Positions 1-9,544 of a stretch of 43,088 nt of DNA are shown here, piece by piece. The notes under the pieces are model-generated. The model did no database searches. It was not told where the DNA came from and was given only the letters and a program-made list of their open reading frames with translations. The stretch comes from Paulinella micropora (taxonomy: Eukaryota > Cercozoa > Imbricatea > Euglyphida): positions 623,525 to 666,612 of the forward strand of contig BJOX01000078.1 of assembly GCA_009731375.1 (NCBI GenBank), given 5' to 3'. Position 1 is the first letter of the stretch. Every line of letters begins with the position of its first letter. The position numbers and the translations under genes are program-made.

Positions 1-89
1 AGCTTATCGTCAATTCTTCGTACTCCCCTCACGGGTGAGACGATGGAGGCGCATGTGCAGAAATGCATCAGCCATTGACAGAGAAGCAC

Positions 90-140
<51 letters not shown>

Positions 141-186
141 CATTATTATTACTATGATTATTATTATTACTATGATGATGATGATG

Positions 187-251
<65 letters not shown>

Positions 252-258
252 CATTATC

Positions 259-309
<51 letters not shown>

Positions 310-317
310 GTTATTAC

Positions 318-407
<90 letters not shown>

Positions 408-434
408 CATCATCATCATCATCATCATCATCAT
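90..434. repeat. (ATT)n microsatellite inside an intron
   Basis: About 345 bp of nearly pure ATT trinucleotide with interruptions (TTG, ACT, GATGAT) and a terminal CATCAT block. It lies directly upstream of a good 3' splice site (TTTAATTCCAG, ending at 444), so it fills the end of an intron of the CELF-like gene. The long Tyr, Ile, Leu or Asn ORFs read across it are artefacts of the repeat. Confidence 0.95.
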
Positions 435-444
435 TTAATTCCAG

Positions 445-596
445 GATTCGTGAGCTATGCGGACGCAGCATCTGCGGCGAAGGGCATCGAAGCGTTGAAC
501 GGCTTCCACATCGGCAACAAGCGCCTCAAGGTGCAGTTGAAGAAAGGCGAGCCCGGAGCCTCCAGCCAGCCAGCCAAAGGCTATGCTCCTTACTAA
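445..596 (+). CDS. Last exon of a CELF/Bruno-like RNA-binding protein (C-terminal half of final RRM)
   Basis: The exon starts after the acceptor CCAG at 441-444 and ends at TAA 594-596. It encodes the second half of an RRM: GFVSYADAASAAKGIEALNG carries RNP1-type aromatics, followed by FHIGNKRLKVQLKKGE, the usual closing strand of the third RRM in CELF/Bruno/ETR-3 proteins, where the family reads NGFQIGxKRLKVQLK. CELF proteins bind GU-rich pre-mRNA and mRNA and control splicing, translation and decay. A short tail, SSQPAKGYAPY, follows. Only about 50 residues lie in the window; upstream exons are outside it. The exon is intact, unlike the transposon genes here. The family assignment rests on the RRM C-terminal pattern; another multi-RRM protein is possible. 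Confidence 0.8.
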
Positions 597-760
597 TCAG
601 CCAGCCGCTAAACTCACTAACCAGCCATCCTGCCGAAGGCTATGCTCCTTACTACCAGCCATGCTCCTTACAAACCAGCCAGCCGCTAAACTCACTAACC
701 AGCCATCCTGCCGAAGGCTATGCTCCTTACTACCAGCCAGCCAGCTAAAGGCTATGACCT
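577..760 (+). repeat. Imperfect tandem duplication across the stop codon and 3' UTR of the CELF-like gene
   Basis: Units beginning AAGGCTATGCTCCTTACTA start at 577, 636 and 714, and a decayed unit starts at 748. The first contains the last codons of the gene (KGYAPY) and its stop; the later ones continue in the 3' UTR. Read in another frame they encode repeated GYAPYYQP peptides. Spacings are about 59, 78 and 34 bp, and CCAGCC repeats form the joints. Confidence 0.85.
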
Positions 761-819
761 TTACTAATCTCCTCCCCTCTTGACATAAGACTCGTTTTCA
801 CACCACCCCAGAATTTCAG

Positions 820-1085
820 ATAATTACATATACATACATACAAGCATTAACATATATACATAAGCGCATACATTTGCATATAAACATACTAAAACAGTAA
901 AAGAAGCATGCATACGCATGTACACATACATAACAGGTGCACAAACATAGAGATATGCATATACTTACAACATATATACACATAAATGCATAGTTTTTAA
1001 GCATATATGCGCTTATGCATGTACAATCAGATAATATACTCATGCATATACACACAGACGTAGACATAGACATAATATATATACG
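820..1085. repeat. Degenerate CATA/TACATA-rich tract
   Basis: An A+T-rich stretch with many scattered ACATACATA and ATATACA units, probably a decayed relative of the (CATA)n arrays that dominate the right half. No gene is seen. Confidence 0.6.
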
Positions 1086-2390
1086 TAGTCAAATACATGT
1101 AGAATGTCATATGCGTATGCATGATAATGATGCGTACAAATAATGATCAAACTGGAAAGCGGATTTTTTTCCTACAAATCTGAGCAATGTCCCGGCTTCA
1201 CATTCTGTTTGCGGTAGTCAGTCCGACCAAGTGAGGTTGCACAGCTGCCGAATACTTAGATGATTGAACAACAGTTATTCTTGATAAATCAAATCACCCA
1301 ATTTGTCATGTGGCACAACGGGTTTTAGAGGAAAATGTCAGCACCGCGCCCGCACCAATTCACGATCCATCGCCGCGACATGTAGCTACGGCTGCTACCG
1401 GTATAGAACTTCAGAACTCTTGATTTCCATTCTTCACTGGCAGCTTTTTTACGCAACCATTCTTCATTAACTGTCTATGTGCCTGCTACTGGATACCGGC
1501 CGGCACTAGTCAATATCTTTAAACTTTCCACCTGCTAGAAAAATGATATATGCATAATACAATAATTCAAATTTTTCATTAAAAGTATTAACTAGTCTAC
1601 TGAAATTCAATCTTTAATTTATGTATTAAAATCTGAAGAAGTTGAACAGTATTGAGGGTAGTATAATATTAATAGAAGCTAGTTTAACGTCTCCCAGGCG
1701 TCCCCAGTATATTAAATTACCAGCTCCAAACGTCCTTTAATAGGCAATTCACCCACTACTGTGGCAGACACTGAGAAGCCCGCCAAACAAACGAAACAGT
1801 TCATACAGCGGGTCTGGCAGACTCTAAGCCAATCATGAGTCTTAGTTTGAAAAATATTTATATATGTAAAAGGCAAAAATAATTATCCACACAGTACATA
1901 TTGGTCGCATGTCGTATGGATGGCACCAGGCCAAAGATACTGACAGTGTGACCAGCACATCGTCCTGGCACTGCCACCAACCAGTAACTGCTTGATTACC
2001 ACTTTTTCCATAATACAATGACCGGACTCGTGCTCTCAACTAGTAATACTAACGGCTCAGTAGTAACGTACTACCGTGACTACAAGAAATACCTGCCTGT
2101 TCAACAACTGTCACGTAATATAATATTAATCACATCATGGCAGCAGTGACAATATTATTAAAAACCCCTCCTACGCTCCCCCTTGCAGTGACTGATGCCA
2201 CCCCGGCGGTGACCGGCACTATGCTCATGATGACTTAATATCAACCGGGAGGCGTAAACATGCACTTAGCTTGGAATAGTCCCCTTATGCGCACCACCGC
2301 TCACTGTTGCTCAATCCTTTCTGTCATCTTCGATTGAATACTTCAGTTGGTCGTGCCCCGCTGCCGCTTAGTATTGGCCCTGGCATCGCC
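1086..2390. other. Intergenic stretch, nothing recognised
   Basis: No ORF with protein-like composition, RNA gene or repeat could be supported on either strand in these 1.3 kb. The only sizeable open frame (minus strand, 1842-2039) has no recognisable features. Confidence 0.5.
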
Positions 2391-2949
2391 TCATAGTTGT
2401 CCGCGGAACCGTCCGGTTGCAATCTTCTCCAACAGTGCTTTTCCGGCCAGAATCATAGCGTTGCTGGCTGACATATGCATAGGCTGCGGCGTAGGTCGAT
2501 GTGATCCAATTTCTGCCGATAGATGAAAGTTGGTCAGCCTTTGCCAGATCCGAACTCGATGGCCCCCTTCAACTGTTGTCTTCGTACACCACGTGCGGTT
2601 TCCCCCACCGGGGCTTGCTTGGCCAAGTCCTTGACCACTCTTCGTCATCCTCCTCGCGACCGGCCTGCCAGTGATCCCATTCAAGTGATAAAGTTCGCAA
2701 TCTTTTCTTGGCTGTGGCCAGACACGCGTCCCGGGAGTCCGACTCCAGCGCGTAGTTAGTAGATCTCGGCCTCGCAGGTCGATTCCTCCGGAGGCGCTTC
2801 CATACGCACGTGACCCTCCGGTACCTTCTCCTCTGGCGGGGGCCATGTTCCCACAGCCTCCGCCGCCACACCCGGCTGCTTGGCTAGCAGCTTCTCGCGC
2901 CGCTCCTTGTGTAATGCCTCCAATGATAGCTCGTAGAAAAAGTCTGTAA
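2391..2949 (-). pseudogene. Unrecognised minus-strand terminal exon or broken gene fragment
   Basis: Read on the minus strand, a plausible 3' splice site (TTGTATTACAG, ending about 2950) opens a frame starting FFYELSLEALHKERREKLLA and ending EAEIY at a stop near 2757. Directly downstream, protein-like peptides continue in other frames (KKRLRTLSLEWDHWQAGREE, then ASNAMILAGKALLEKIATGR) down to 2391. I do not recognise the family. Either the real exon stops at 2757 and the rest is 3' UTR, or one coding region was broken by two frame changes. GC content is higher than in the flanks, which favours past coding function. Confidence 0.35.
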
Positions 2950-3244
2950 TACAACCAAACACAATTCTCAAAGGATGAGAATGATGTCTCGTTATATTAG
3001 CCTTAGTGAAGCCGAAAAAGAAAACGGCAATAGACCAGGAATAAAATGGCATTAGGTCCAATCCAGACAAACAATACTGGAAAAGGGTACTTTTTACCTG
3101 CTATCCGGGGGGTGATGCCTACCCATCTCGATTTTATGACGGAAATAGCATTTTTGTCATACAACTTCTGATTTCTTTCTGCAAATTGTATGCGCTATGG
3201 AGTCATGCCACACAGCGCATCGACCCACTGATAGACGCTGAAAT

Positions 3245-3248
<4 letters not shown>

Positions 3249-3279
<31 letters not shown>
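3249..3279. repeat. (TA)n microsatellite
   Basis: About 15 uninterrupted TA units. Confidence 0.97.
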
Positions 3280-3280
<1 letters not shown>

Positions 3281-3352
3281 CATACGGCACGTCACAACTG
3301 AGTCTCTAGCCGTTCTTGTAAATGTGAACTCCTTCCCCTTCAACTTCTTCTG

Positions 3353-3353
3353 A

Positions 3354-3411
<58 letters not shown>

Positions 3412-3419
3412 TTTTTTTT
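3353..3419. repeat. (TC)n microsatellite followed by a T run
   Basis: About 25 TC units followed by about 17 T. The strand-biased pyrimidine tract spans 67 bp. Confidence 0.97.
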
Positions 3420-3969
3420 CGGCAGTATGTCAAAAACAAATGTATTACCATTAAGAAAAAAAATACAAGCCGCGTGGTGCTGTACTTTTATTTATTGATT
3501 ATTATTATTAATATTATTTTTCCACTGTGATCGTAAATACATTGTCTTTTGATCGAATAACATACCCTTGTCCAAAGCGGATATCCTATAATATAGTACT
3601 AGGGGGCCAGTCCTAATAGCTATATTCAAAGTCGGGGTGTGAGTGCCCAACTCTGCGATATAATGACACAATTAGAGCTTACAATGACCGTGCACCGGTA
3701 TGACAGTATATAATATATCAGAGAACATTTCATTTTTGAGAACATCATCCTAGGGGTATTTGCAAAGGGTCATACCCAGGAACACCATCGCTCATCACAC
3801 TAGCGATCCCTGTCTACGGTGTAGTATCAATGTCGATCTACCCTTCGCACTCGTAATACTATGTTGCGATCGAACGCCAAGTTACATCACTGAGTCGTTT
3901 TAATATTCATATTGATAACTGATGATGCATGGTCAAATCATGATAAGCTGCATGCAATCAATCAGTTTT
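3420..3969. other. Intergenic stretch, nothing recognised
   Basis: No supported ORF, RNA gene or clear repeat in this 550-bp A+T-rich stretch. Confidence 0.5.
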
Positions 3970-4497
3970 TTAGTGACGCTTAAAGAAAAATAGTTTCATT
4001 GTTACTGCCAACGTCTTCTGGCGCGGATTTCTTCCTGGTGGAGGGCCACCAACAAAAGTCAAATCGAGCTTTGACTGTTCAAGAATGTCCCAGATCTTGT
4101 TAGGGATTCCGCCCAACGATAAATCAAAAGGAATGTCAAGCACTCCCCATGGCAGTGACTGAATGGTCCACGCAGTGTGGTCCTTGTCTCTGGGGGTAAT
4201 TGTGTCATCCCATGTCTCGAGACTTTTTGCGTCTTTATATACCGGTAGGTAATGTCTTGCCTTTGGATCCTCGACCGGGTCCATACTTCTCCAGAACTGG
4301 AATATCGGTTGCATGATTTTTGCGGCTGATGACACTTTGAGTGTCCGTGTGACACGCGTTTTTCGTGGGACTGCCACGACCCGCATCAAGTAAAGGTCTG
4401 AGAGAGTGTCATCTGCAACATGTAACATTGTTTCTCCGCTGGTCTCATCAGATAAAAAGGCAGCTACGCAATGGACGCCATTTCTATGGCTTTCCAT
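3970..4497 (-). CDS. Hypothetical 175-aa protein
   Basis: An uninterrupted 175-codon frame with an ATG at 4497 and an upstream in-frame stop six codons earlier. Composition is protein-like rather than repeat-like: segments such as VADDTLSDLYLMRVVAVPRK, IFQFWRSMDPVEDP and WGVLDIPFDLSLGGIPNKIW. There is no signal peptide or membrane span, and the C-terminus is basic and Phe-rich (KLFFFKRH). I do not recognise a family. Given the surroundings, a fragment of an unknown mobile-element ORF is as likely as a host gene. Confidence 0.4.
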   Translation of the reverse strand: MESHRNGVHCVAAFLSDETSGETMLHVADDTLSDLYLMRVVAVPRKTRVTRTLKVSSAAKIMQPIFQFWRSMDPVEDPKARHYLPVYKDAKSLETWDDTITPRDKDHTAWTIQSLPWGVLDIPFDLSLGGIPNKIWDILEQSKLDLTFVGGPPPGRNPRQKTLAVTMKLFFFKRH

Positions 4498-5701
4498 TCT
4501 AACTTCAACCGCCTAGTTCTTCCCAAATCTGGGCCCCTATGTTGCCGCCTTCCCCATACTTACTAGGTTCCAACCAAGTCTCATACCGACCGACCAAACC
4601 AATCTGCCGCGGCAACGTCACGTTTAGAATATAAAAAGTCTCCTAAATATGCATGGAGGAACACCACGAGTGACAGACTCGGAAAAGACGGAAGGAATCA
4701 CGAAGACGAGGCAAAAGCAGCTCCAACCCGGACTTCCGAAAACTCAAAGTCCCGCCACTGAAAAGCCACACCTTCGGATTTCCAATCCAGCTCTGCAAAA
4801 CAAAGCAGAACACACACTCCGCAGCAAACCGAACCGATCTTGCTGCCAACCTGTCTTCTGCTGTGTCTCTTTGGCAGAGACACCGACCGATGTGGAGTGG
4901 CCCTTCTCTTCTGGCAGACGCCAGTTCTCACTTTCGAAGCTGAGCCACTTCACACTGCAGACGCCTTCTCATTTTCCTACCCCCTCTTCCGTTAGGCTCC
5001 TCGCAGGGAACGAACTAACAAGGATCATAACCTGATGGACAATTTGAAGGCCTGCTAGGGTAGGGAAACTAGCCTGTTAACCGGAGCCTCGGGTTGCGGG
5101 ATCCCAGTTGTCTACCACCATTTTACTGAGATTCAAAAGAACCAAAAAGGAAACCAACCTCATGATCACCAAATTGGCAATTCGCCACAAGTAGTAGAAA
5201 ATATAGTAATACAAGAATACTATCAATTACTAAGTATTAAATACTTAGGAGAGTGAAGCTACCGTGACTATATATATATGGTTATGCTGTAGTGGACTAG
5301 GATTTAATTAATTTGTACAATGCTGTCCGGCTTGTCACTAAAGTCTCACATTAGATATTTCGCCCTCCTTCGAAGAGATGTAGTAGAGTGTGAGACTGTT
5401 CCGGATCTTCATTAAACTACATTCATTCCCATTGATTTTACAGAGTTATGTATTGAAGTACCGTTTGGAGCTGGTAAGTGAGTTGACTAAGGACGCCTGG
5501 GAGACTAATAAACTGGCAGAGAGCATCTCTGAGCAGTCCACTCCAAGCTTCCTTCCTTCGACTTCTTATTTCGGATTATTAAGGAAATATTTATACTTTT
5601 TCAAGACATTTAAAACTTCATATTCATAAATATATAGGCTTTATGATAATGTTACTTTTGAGGGTGGAAAATTTACTATGTTTAGGCTCCCATTCCAACT
5701 A
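4498..5701. other. Intergenic stretch with overlapping weak ORFs
   Basis: Opposed 60-130-codon frames overlap at 4640-5035, and neither looks clearly coding. At 5444-5473 a 30-bp segment is bounded by TTTTACAG and GTAAGTGAG, which resembles a micro-exon, but nothing in the sequence ties it to a gene. Confidence 0.35.
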
Positions 5702-5723
5702 TTAACCCTTAACCAGGCGAGCG

Positions 5724-5754
5724 CCACATTTGTGGATCATTGCCACAAATGTGG
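5724..5754. repeat. Perfect 12-bp inverted repeat near the left end of the piggyBac element
   Basis: CCACATTTGTGG, a 7-bp loop ATCATTG, then CCACAAATGTGG. Each arm is also nearly self-complementary (CCACA..TGTGG). Subterminal inverted repeats are usual transposase-binding sites in piggyBac elements. A partial copy (ACACATTTGTGGATC) recurs near 7840. Confidence 0.8.
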
Positions 5755-5980
5755 CAGTGTTTTTCAAACTGAATAAAATCATCATTTCTCAACGTAATAA
5801 TACTGAAATAAGCTGGGTATTAATATTTCAAGACATGCTCTATCGATACATCAAGGTACGGAGGTAAAATCTTATCGGGAAGTGACTTAATTATGTTAAA
5901 TAGGTGCCAACCAGTTTTTTTTTGCTTTTCGGGACCACGTTTTTTGAGGAAATTGCCACTTTCGATTTTTTTCCACCTTC

Positions 5981-6294
5981 ATGTCTGCACACCCTGAGCT
6001 TCTGAAGACCCGTGTGCGTGTTCCCGTCGGGGAATTTGGTGAAAAATATGCCCAACAGAAATGGCCTACGGATTGGAAAACGAAAACCATAGATGGACCT
6101 ATAGCCCGACCGTATGGCCGCACAAAGGACAAGTTCTGTGTCGATTGGGACAGTGCAGACGAGGAGGAGTCTCCCATGATGGCCTCTGAGATCCTTATAA
6201 TTAAGTACAAAATTGGAATGGAGGAATTCGACGAGGGTGGGTCTGGCAAAGGCAAGGGGGCAGAAAAGTCACTGCACAAACGTCGATTTCACGA
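5981..6294 (+). pseudogene. N-terminal exon of the piggyBac-like transposase relic
   Basis: An open frame from ATG 5981 encodes about 104 residues (KWPTDWKTKTIDGPIARPYG, then an acidic DWDSADEEES stretch) and runs into a consensus 5' splice site GTAAGT at 6295. A matching acceptor, CTTCTGCAG, ends at 6567. The phases do not join in frame as the sequence stands, consistent with decay or an indel. Variable acidic N-termini are common in piggyBac transposases, so assignment to this gene is positional rather than by homology. Confidence 0.45.
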
Positions 6295-6567
6295 GTAAGT
6301 CGACTTTCATTTACACACACTTTTTTTTTCCTCTATGGTTTGTTTGTCGGCATCGTGTGTAGATTGGAAGACCTACCCAGGGACCACTCTGACGACCCAG
6401 AATACACGTACCCTCCCCTTGCTCTTCCATGTTTTTTTTTGTTTATTATATTGCTAGTTGACAGTAAGCACAGTTGGAAATAGTCTTTTTTGATGTTGCA
6501 AAAATTTCTAGTTTGGTACAGCTGCATGCTGTGCTTCTTTAAATCTTGTGCACTAGCCCTTCTGCAG

Positions 6568-7910
6568 AAGCTACCAAGTCAGAGCAAGAACGGGAACAAG
6601 GGGGAGGTCAGGGGAGCGAGGGTGACGACGGGCAGGGGCACGACGTGGATGAAGGCGGTTTGGTGAGTGAAGACGATGTCTGACAGACGAAGTGAGTGGC
6701 GATGACGAAGAGGAAGTAGCAACGAGGGTCGAGAGTGAGGAGGGGGAATCCTTACCTGCGAGTAAGTTTAAAGACAGCTGCAAGGAATGGAAGGGGGAGA
6801 ACGCAGTGCCGAGAGCCATATTTGAATTTCCAGGACTTCCCAAACCGAACCTCCGGTCCGAGCCGAAAACCCCCCTTTCCCTGTCGATGCTGGATATATT
6901 TTACTTACTTATTCCCCTTGAGTTTTGGTCGTCCGTAGTCCGAAGTACCAATAAGTACGCACAATATAAGCGTAAGCACAGTACTGTAGAACGTCAGCGG
7001 CCTTGGCAAGCGGTCAGCCTTGCAGACATACTTTCATTTTTAGCCATAATTTTTGTTCATGGGGGTGATGGGTCTGCCCGATGAGACTGATTACTGGCAA
7101 GGGACCTCATCCCCCATCTGGCAGTTTCCAGACCTCTCTGACATCATGTCACCTTTAAGCGATTTCAGGACATAAAGCGATATTTCCACCTGGTGCCTCG
7201 TGACTCGCCAGATTTTGATAAGTTGTAGTATTCCAAGTGTGTCCCTTGCTACTGATGATGAATGAAAATTTCAGCAGTTTGTTTTGGTTGGGGCGGTGAG
7301 TGGGTCAGCCTGGGTGAGGGCATGATCATCGAGTCCCCTTCAAAGGACTGAGCGGCTTTTTGAAGCAGTACCTTCCAATGAAATCAATCAAATGGGGGTT
7401 CAAAATCTTTGCTCTGTGTTGCGCTGCGACAGGTTATTTTTACATAGTCATGGCTTACGAAGGGTGGGGGGAGTAAAATCAATGTGCCATGCTTTGAAAT
7501 AGCAAAGGCATAGATCGCCCGGGCCCACATGGGTAGAATCGATGTCGGGGATCAGATGCGCTTGCGCTATGGTGTGGAAAAGGTCATGCGCTTCCGATGG
7601 CAATAAGGTTTGGTTCAAATTTTTTGCGGGTCTATTGGATATTACTGTAACCAATGCTACAATCATATACAAGCACTACCACCCACAAACGGCATAAAAT
7701 CGTGCTAAAGTTGAACACCTAATGCAGGAATTGCTGAACCAGGCCGGGGTCATGAAACTGGTAGTAGGTCCAGTGTGGTCGTGGGAAGGCAGAAGTGTAC
7801 TGGCCACCTCCTATCATCCAGGACGGTCTCATTTGTGGTTTCAAAACACATTTGTGGATCTTGTGGATTGTTCAAGTTTTTACGCCCCAAATATGGTAAT
7901 ATTAGCAGTA
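6568..7910 (+). pseudogene. piggyBac-like transposase, catalytic region, frameshifted and internally deleted
   Basis: Family-typical blocks occur in order but in several frames. An acidic linker comes first (EDDV, VSGDDEEEVATRVESEEG). Next is the N-terminal transposase block, IFYLLIPLEFWSSVVRSTNK with WQAVSLADILSFLAIIFVHG, then MGLPDETDYWQG, RFQDIKRYFHLVP and EGMII. FLKQYLPMKSIKWGFKIFAL (from 7357) and ATGYFYI follow, then IDVGDQMRLRYGVEKVMRFR (about 7537) and WFKFFAGLLDITVTNATIIY. A Cys/His tail (KCTGH..HICGSC, 7780-7860) resembles the C-terminal zinc-binding domain. piggyBac enzymes use three Asp. The first motif (usually DEgM) reads GEGM here, and the roughly 120 residues that carry the second Asp, between the GYFY and VDxxDQ motifs, have shrunk to about 60 bp. 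The gene is therefore inactive. Confidence 0.85.
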
Positions 7911-7950
7911 TATACTTTGTTTGTATTAAATCCTTCTGTCATATTTCGCT

Positions 7951-7976
7951 GGATGGTTAATTACGTTTACCGTTAG
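7951..7976 (+). repeat. 26-bp segment shared with a copia-like LTR start at 17262-17287
   Basis: The 26 bases containing GGTTAATTACGTTTACCG are identical at both places. At 17262 the segment directly follows a polypurine tract, so this copy may be the edge of an LTR fragment inserted into the piggyBac relic. Similarity continues weakly downstream (TGCTT..TATTTT). Confidence 0.75.
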
Positions 7977-8111
7977 CAATTGCTTCTGGAGTCAAGATAT
8001 TTTAATACTTAGCTTGTACTACATGAGATGCTGTCAAGACAATTTATACCTTGTGATATGTGCTGATGTGCAGGTAGGAACATAACAGCTGAGTGTCAGC
8101 AAGCATGACAG

Positions 8112-8432
8112 ATTTATGTTATTGCGGTACGTGCCAAGGAAGAATCACTCAAACTAGGTGGACGATACAAGCCTCTTCGTTTTTTGCGAGTTGTGAAATA
8201 TCCTGTCATTGATGCGCCAGCCATGCTAGGCAAGAATCTCACTGTGCTAAATGGGGACCCATCTGTTTTGCCTGGAAGTGTAATTGTTCCTGTGGACCCT
8301 GTTTTGTGCACTGGCATAGCTGTTCCGAAACCATTAGCTGACACAGCCAAGCCAGACGGACACAAGCGCGTTGTCGTTCCAAATCTATTTCTAGAAACTA
8401 AACGTTTTGACTTTCTGAAGCAATTAAACTGA
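8112..8432 (+). CDS. Unrecognised terminal exon (about 106 residues)
   Basis: A frame opens in phase 0 after a 3' splice-like CATGACAG (ending 8111) and runs to TGA 8430-8432. The peptide is non-repetitive and hydrophobic/basic: YVIAVRAKEESLKLGGRYKP, RFLRVVKYPVIDAPAMLGKN, VLPGSVIVPVDPVLCTGIAV. I do not recognise it. It may be the 3' exon of a host gene whose intron received the piggyBac element. An AATAAA at 8513-8518, 80 bp after the stop, is a plausible poly(A) signal. It could also be a second ORF of a mobile element. Confidence 0.45.
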   Translation: MYVIAVRAKEESLKLGGRYKPLRFLRVVKYPVIDAPAMLGKNLTVLNGDPSVLPGSVIVPVDPVLCTGIAVPKPLADTAKPDGHKRVVVPNLFLETKRFDFLKQLN

Positions 8433-8512
8433 AATAATTTCCTCCTGAAAAATCATTTTGTATACATGTAATTTATTTCACTTTCATTGATTTTTGACGA
8501 GGAAAGAAATTG

Positions 8513-8518
8513 AATAAA
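8513..8518 (+). promoter_or_regulatory. Candidate poly(A) signal AATAAA
   Basis: A canonical hexamer 80 bp downstream of the stop codon of the unrecognised exon. Position and strand fit, but A+T richness makes chance occurrence possible. Confidence 0.35.
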
Positions 8519-8639
8519 CAAATTTCCATCGGAAATCATTAATCCAGATTAATCATTTACTATAGGATTCTACTTCGCAACGATTTCTTAGTAGGTTCAA
8601 AATAATCTTTATTTTAAGATTTAAATCTGTCAGTCTAAT

Positions 8640-9445
8640 AACAATTTTTCTTAACAACCAAGATTTTGCCTTGATACTCAAGCTTAAATCTTGATGCATG
8701 GATTTCGTGTGGCTGCCCAGCATAGATTTTTACTTGATTTCAGGTATTTATCTAGAAAACCAAGTTTTGATCTAGAAGTCAAAATTTTATCTTGAATCAA
8801 GATTTTAAAACTGAAATCAAGATTTTTTTCTTGTAAATCAAGATTTAAGTCCTGATATATGAATTTTCTGCCCCGGCTTGGATTATTGTTTGGTTCTCCG
8901 TATTTAACCTGAAGTCAAGCTTTTTTCCTGATATCAAGCTTTCATCCTAACAACAAGATTTATTTCTTGAAGTCAAGATTTTTTCTTGAAGTCAAGATTT
9001 TATCTCTGTTTTCATGATTTTGTCTGAATGGCTGAAAAAAAATTATATACCTTCTTAAATCTTGATTCAAGATAAATTCCTGATTCAAGATTAAGTCCTG
9101 ACATCAAGATTTATATCCTGACATCAAGATCTGTATCCTGATGTCAAGATTTATTAATTGACGTCAAGATTAAAATCTTGAGTCAAGATTTTATCTTGGA
9201 ATTCATGCTGTTGTCTGAATGGCTGAAAATCTTACGAAATTTTTTTATATGCCTTTTAAATCTTGAGTCAAGCTATAAATCTTGATTCGAGATATTGTCT
9301 TAAAGTCAAGATTTTTATCTTGAGTCAAGATTTTTAATCTTGAAGTCAAAATTGTTATCTTGAAGTCAAGGATTAAAATCTTGAAAACAAGAAAATATCT
9401 GCAATCAAGATTTTTTTTTCAGATCAAGATTTTTTTGGTCCCCGT
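8640..9445. repeat. TCAAGATT/AATCTTGA minisatellite with longer-period structure
   Basis: About 800 bp of diverged units of about 20 bp built from TCAAGATTTTT and ATCTTGA in both orientations, giving many short palindromes such as ATCTTGATTCAAGAT. A longer period is visible: TGTCTGAATGGCTGAAAA occurs at 9021 and again at 9212, each followed by an A/T stretch and TTTAAATCTTGA, so a larger unit of about 191 bp is present. The tract ends abruptly at the truncated 5' LTR of the copia element. Confidence 0.85.
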
Positions 9446-9450
9446 AGTGT

Positions 9451-9499
9451 ATTATACGAGTTATTAAAGTGCGTTTCCATACTGCGTGATAGTCTCGCT
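9451..9499 (+). repeat. Remnant of 5' LTR
   Basis: Identical to 16988-17036, the end of the 3' LTR. Everything upstream of 9451 is minisatellite, so about 157 bp of the 5' LTR is missing. Confidence 0.8.
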
Positions 9500-9514
9500 T
9501 GGTAGCCCGGATAG
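9500..9514 (+). promoter_or_regulatory. Primer-binding site
   Basis: TGGTAGCCCGGATAG directly follows the LTR end. Its complement, CTATCCGGGCTACCA, has the form of a tRNA 3' acceptor end with CCA, as needed to prime minus-strand synthesis. The tRNA species is not identified; its 5' acceptor strand would read AGCCCGG. The same site recurs at 17037-17051. Confidence 0.75.
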
Positions 9515-9544
9515 ATTCCGAAAGGGGTCGGTAAAGGTTCCAAG

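Larger units (their letters stand above)
5702..7960 (+). mobile_element. Decayed piggyBac-type DNA transposon
   Basis: The left end is proposed at TTAA 5702-5705 followed by CCCTTAACCAGGCGAGCG; TTAA targets and CCC starts are typical of piggyBac. A relic piggyBac transposase follows. The right end is uncertain: a candidate is TTTCGCTGGATGG before TTAA 7957-7960, whose complement (CCATCCAGCGA) only weakly matches the left end. The left boundary is better supported than the right. Confidence 0.5.

Noticed and set aside
63-596. A 177-aa Tyr-rich ORF running into the CELF-like exon
   Set aside because: The poly-Tyr part is translation of the (ATT)n intron repeat. The acceptor at 441-444 shows where the exon begins.
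5896-6279. Minus-strand 127-aa ORF
   Set aside because: It overlaps the plus-strand exon with start ATG and GTAAGT donor; the plus strand has the better context and acidic stretch.
7448-7672. Minus-strand ORF of 74 codons
   Set aside because: Antisense shadow of the piggyBac transposase block.
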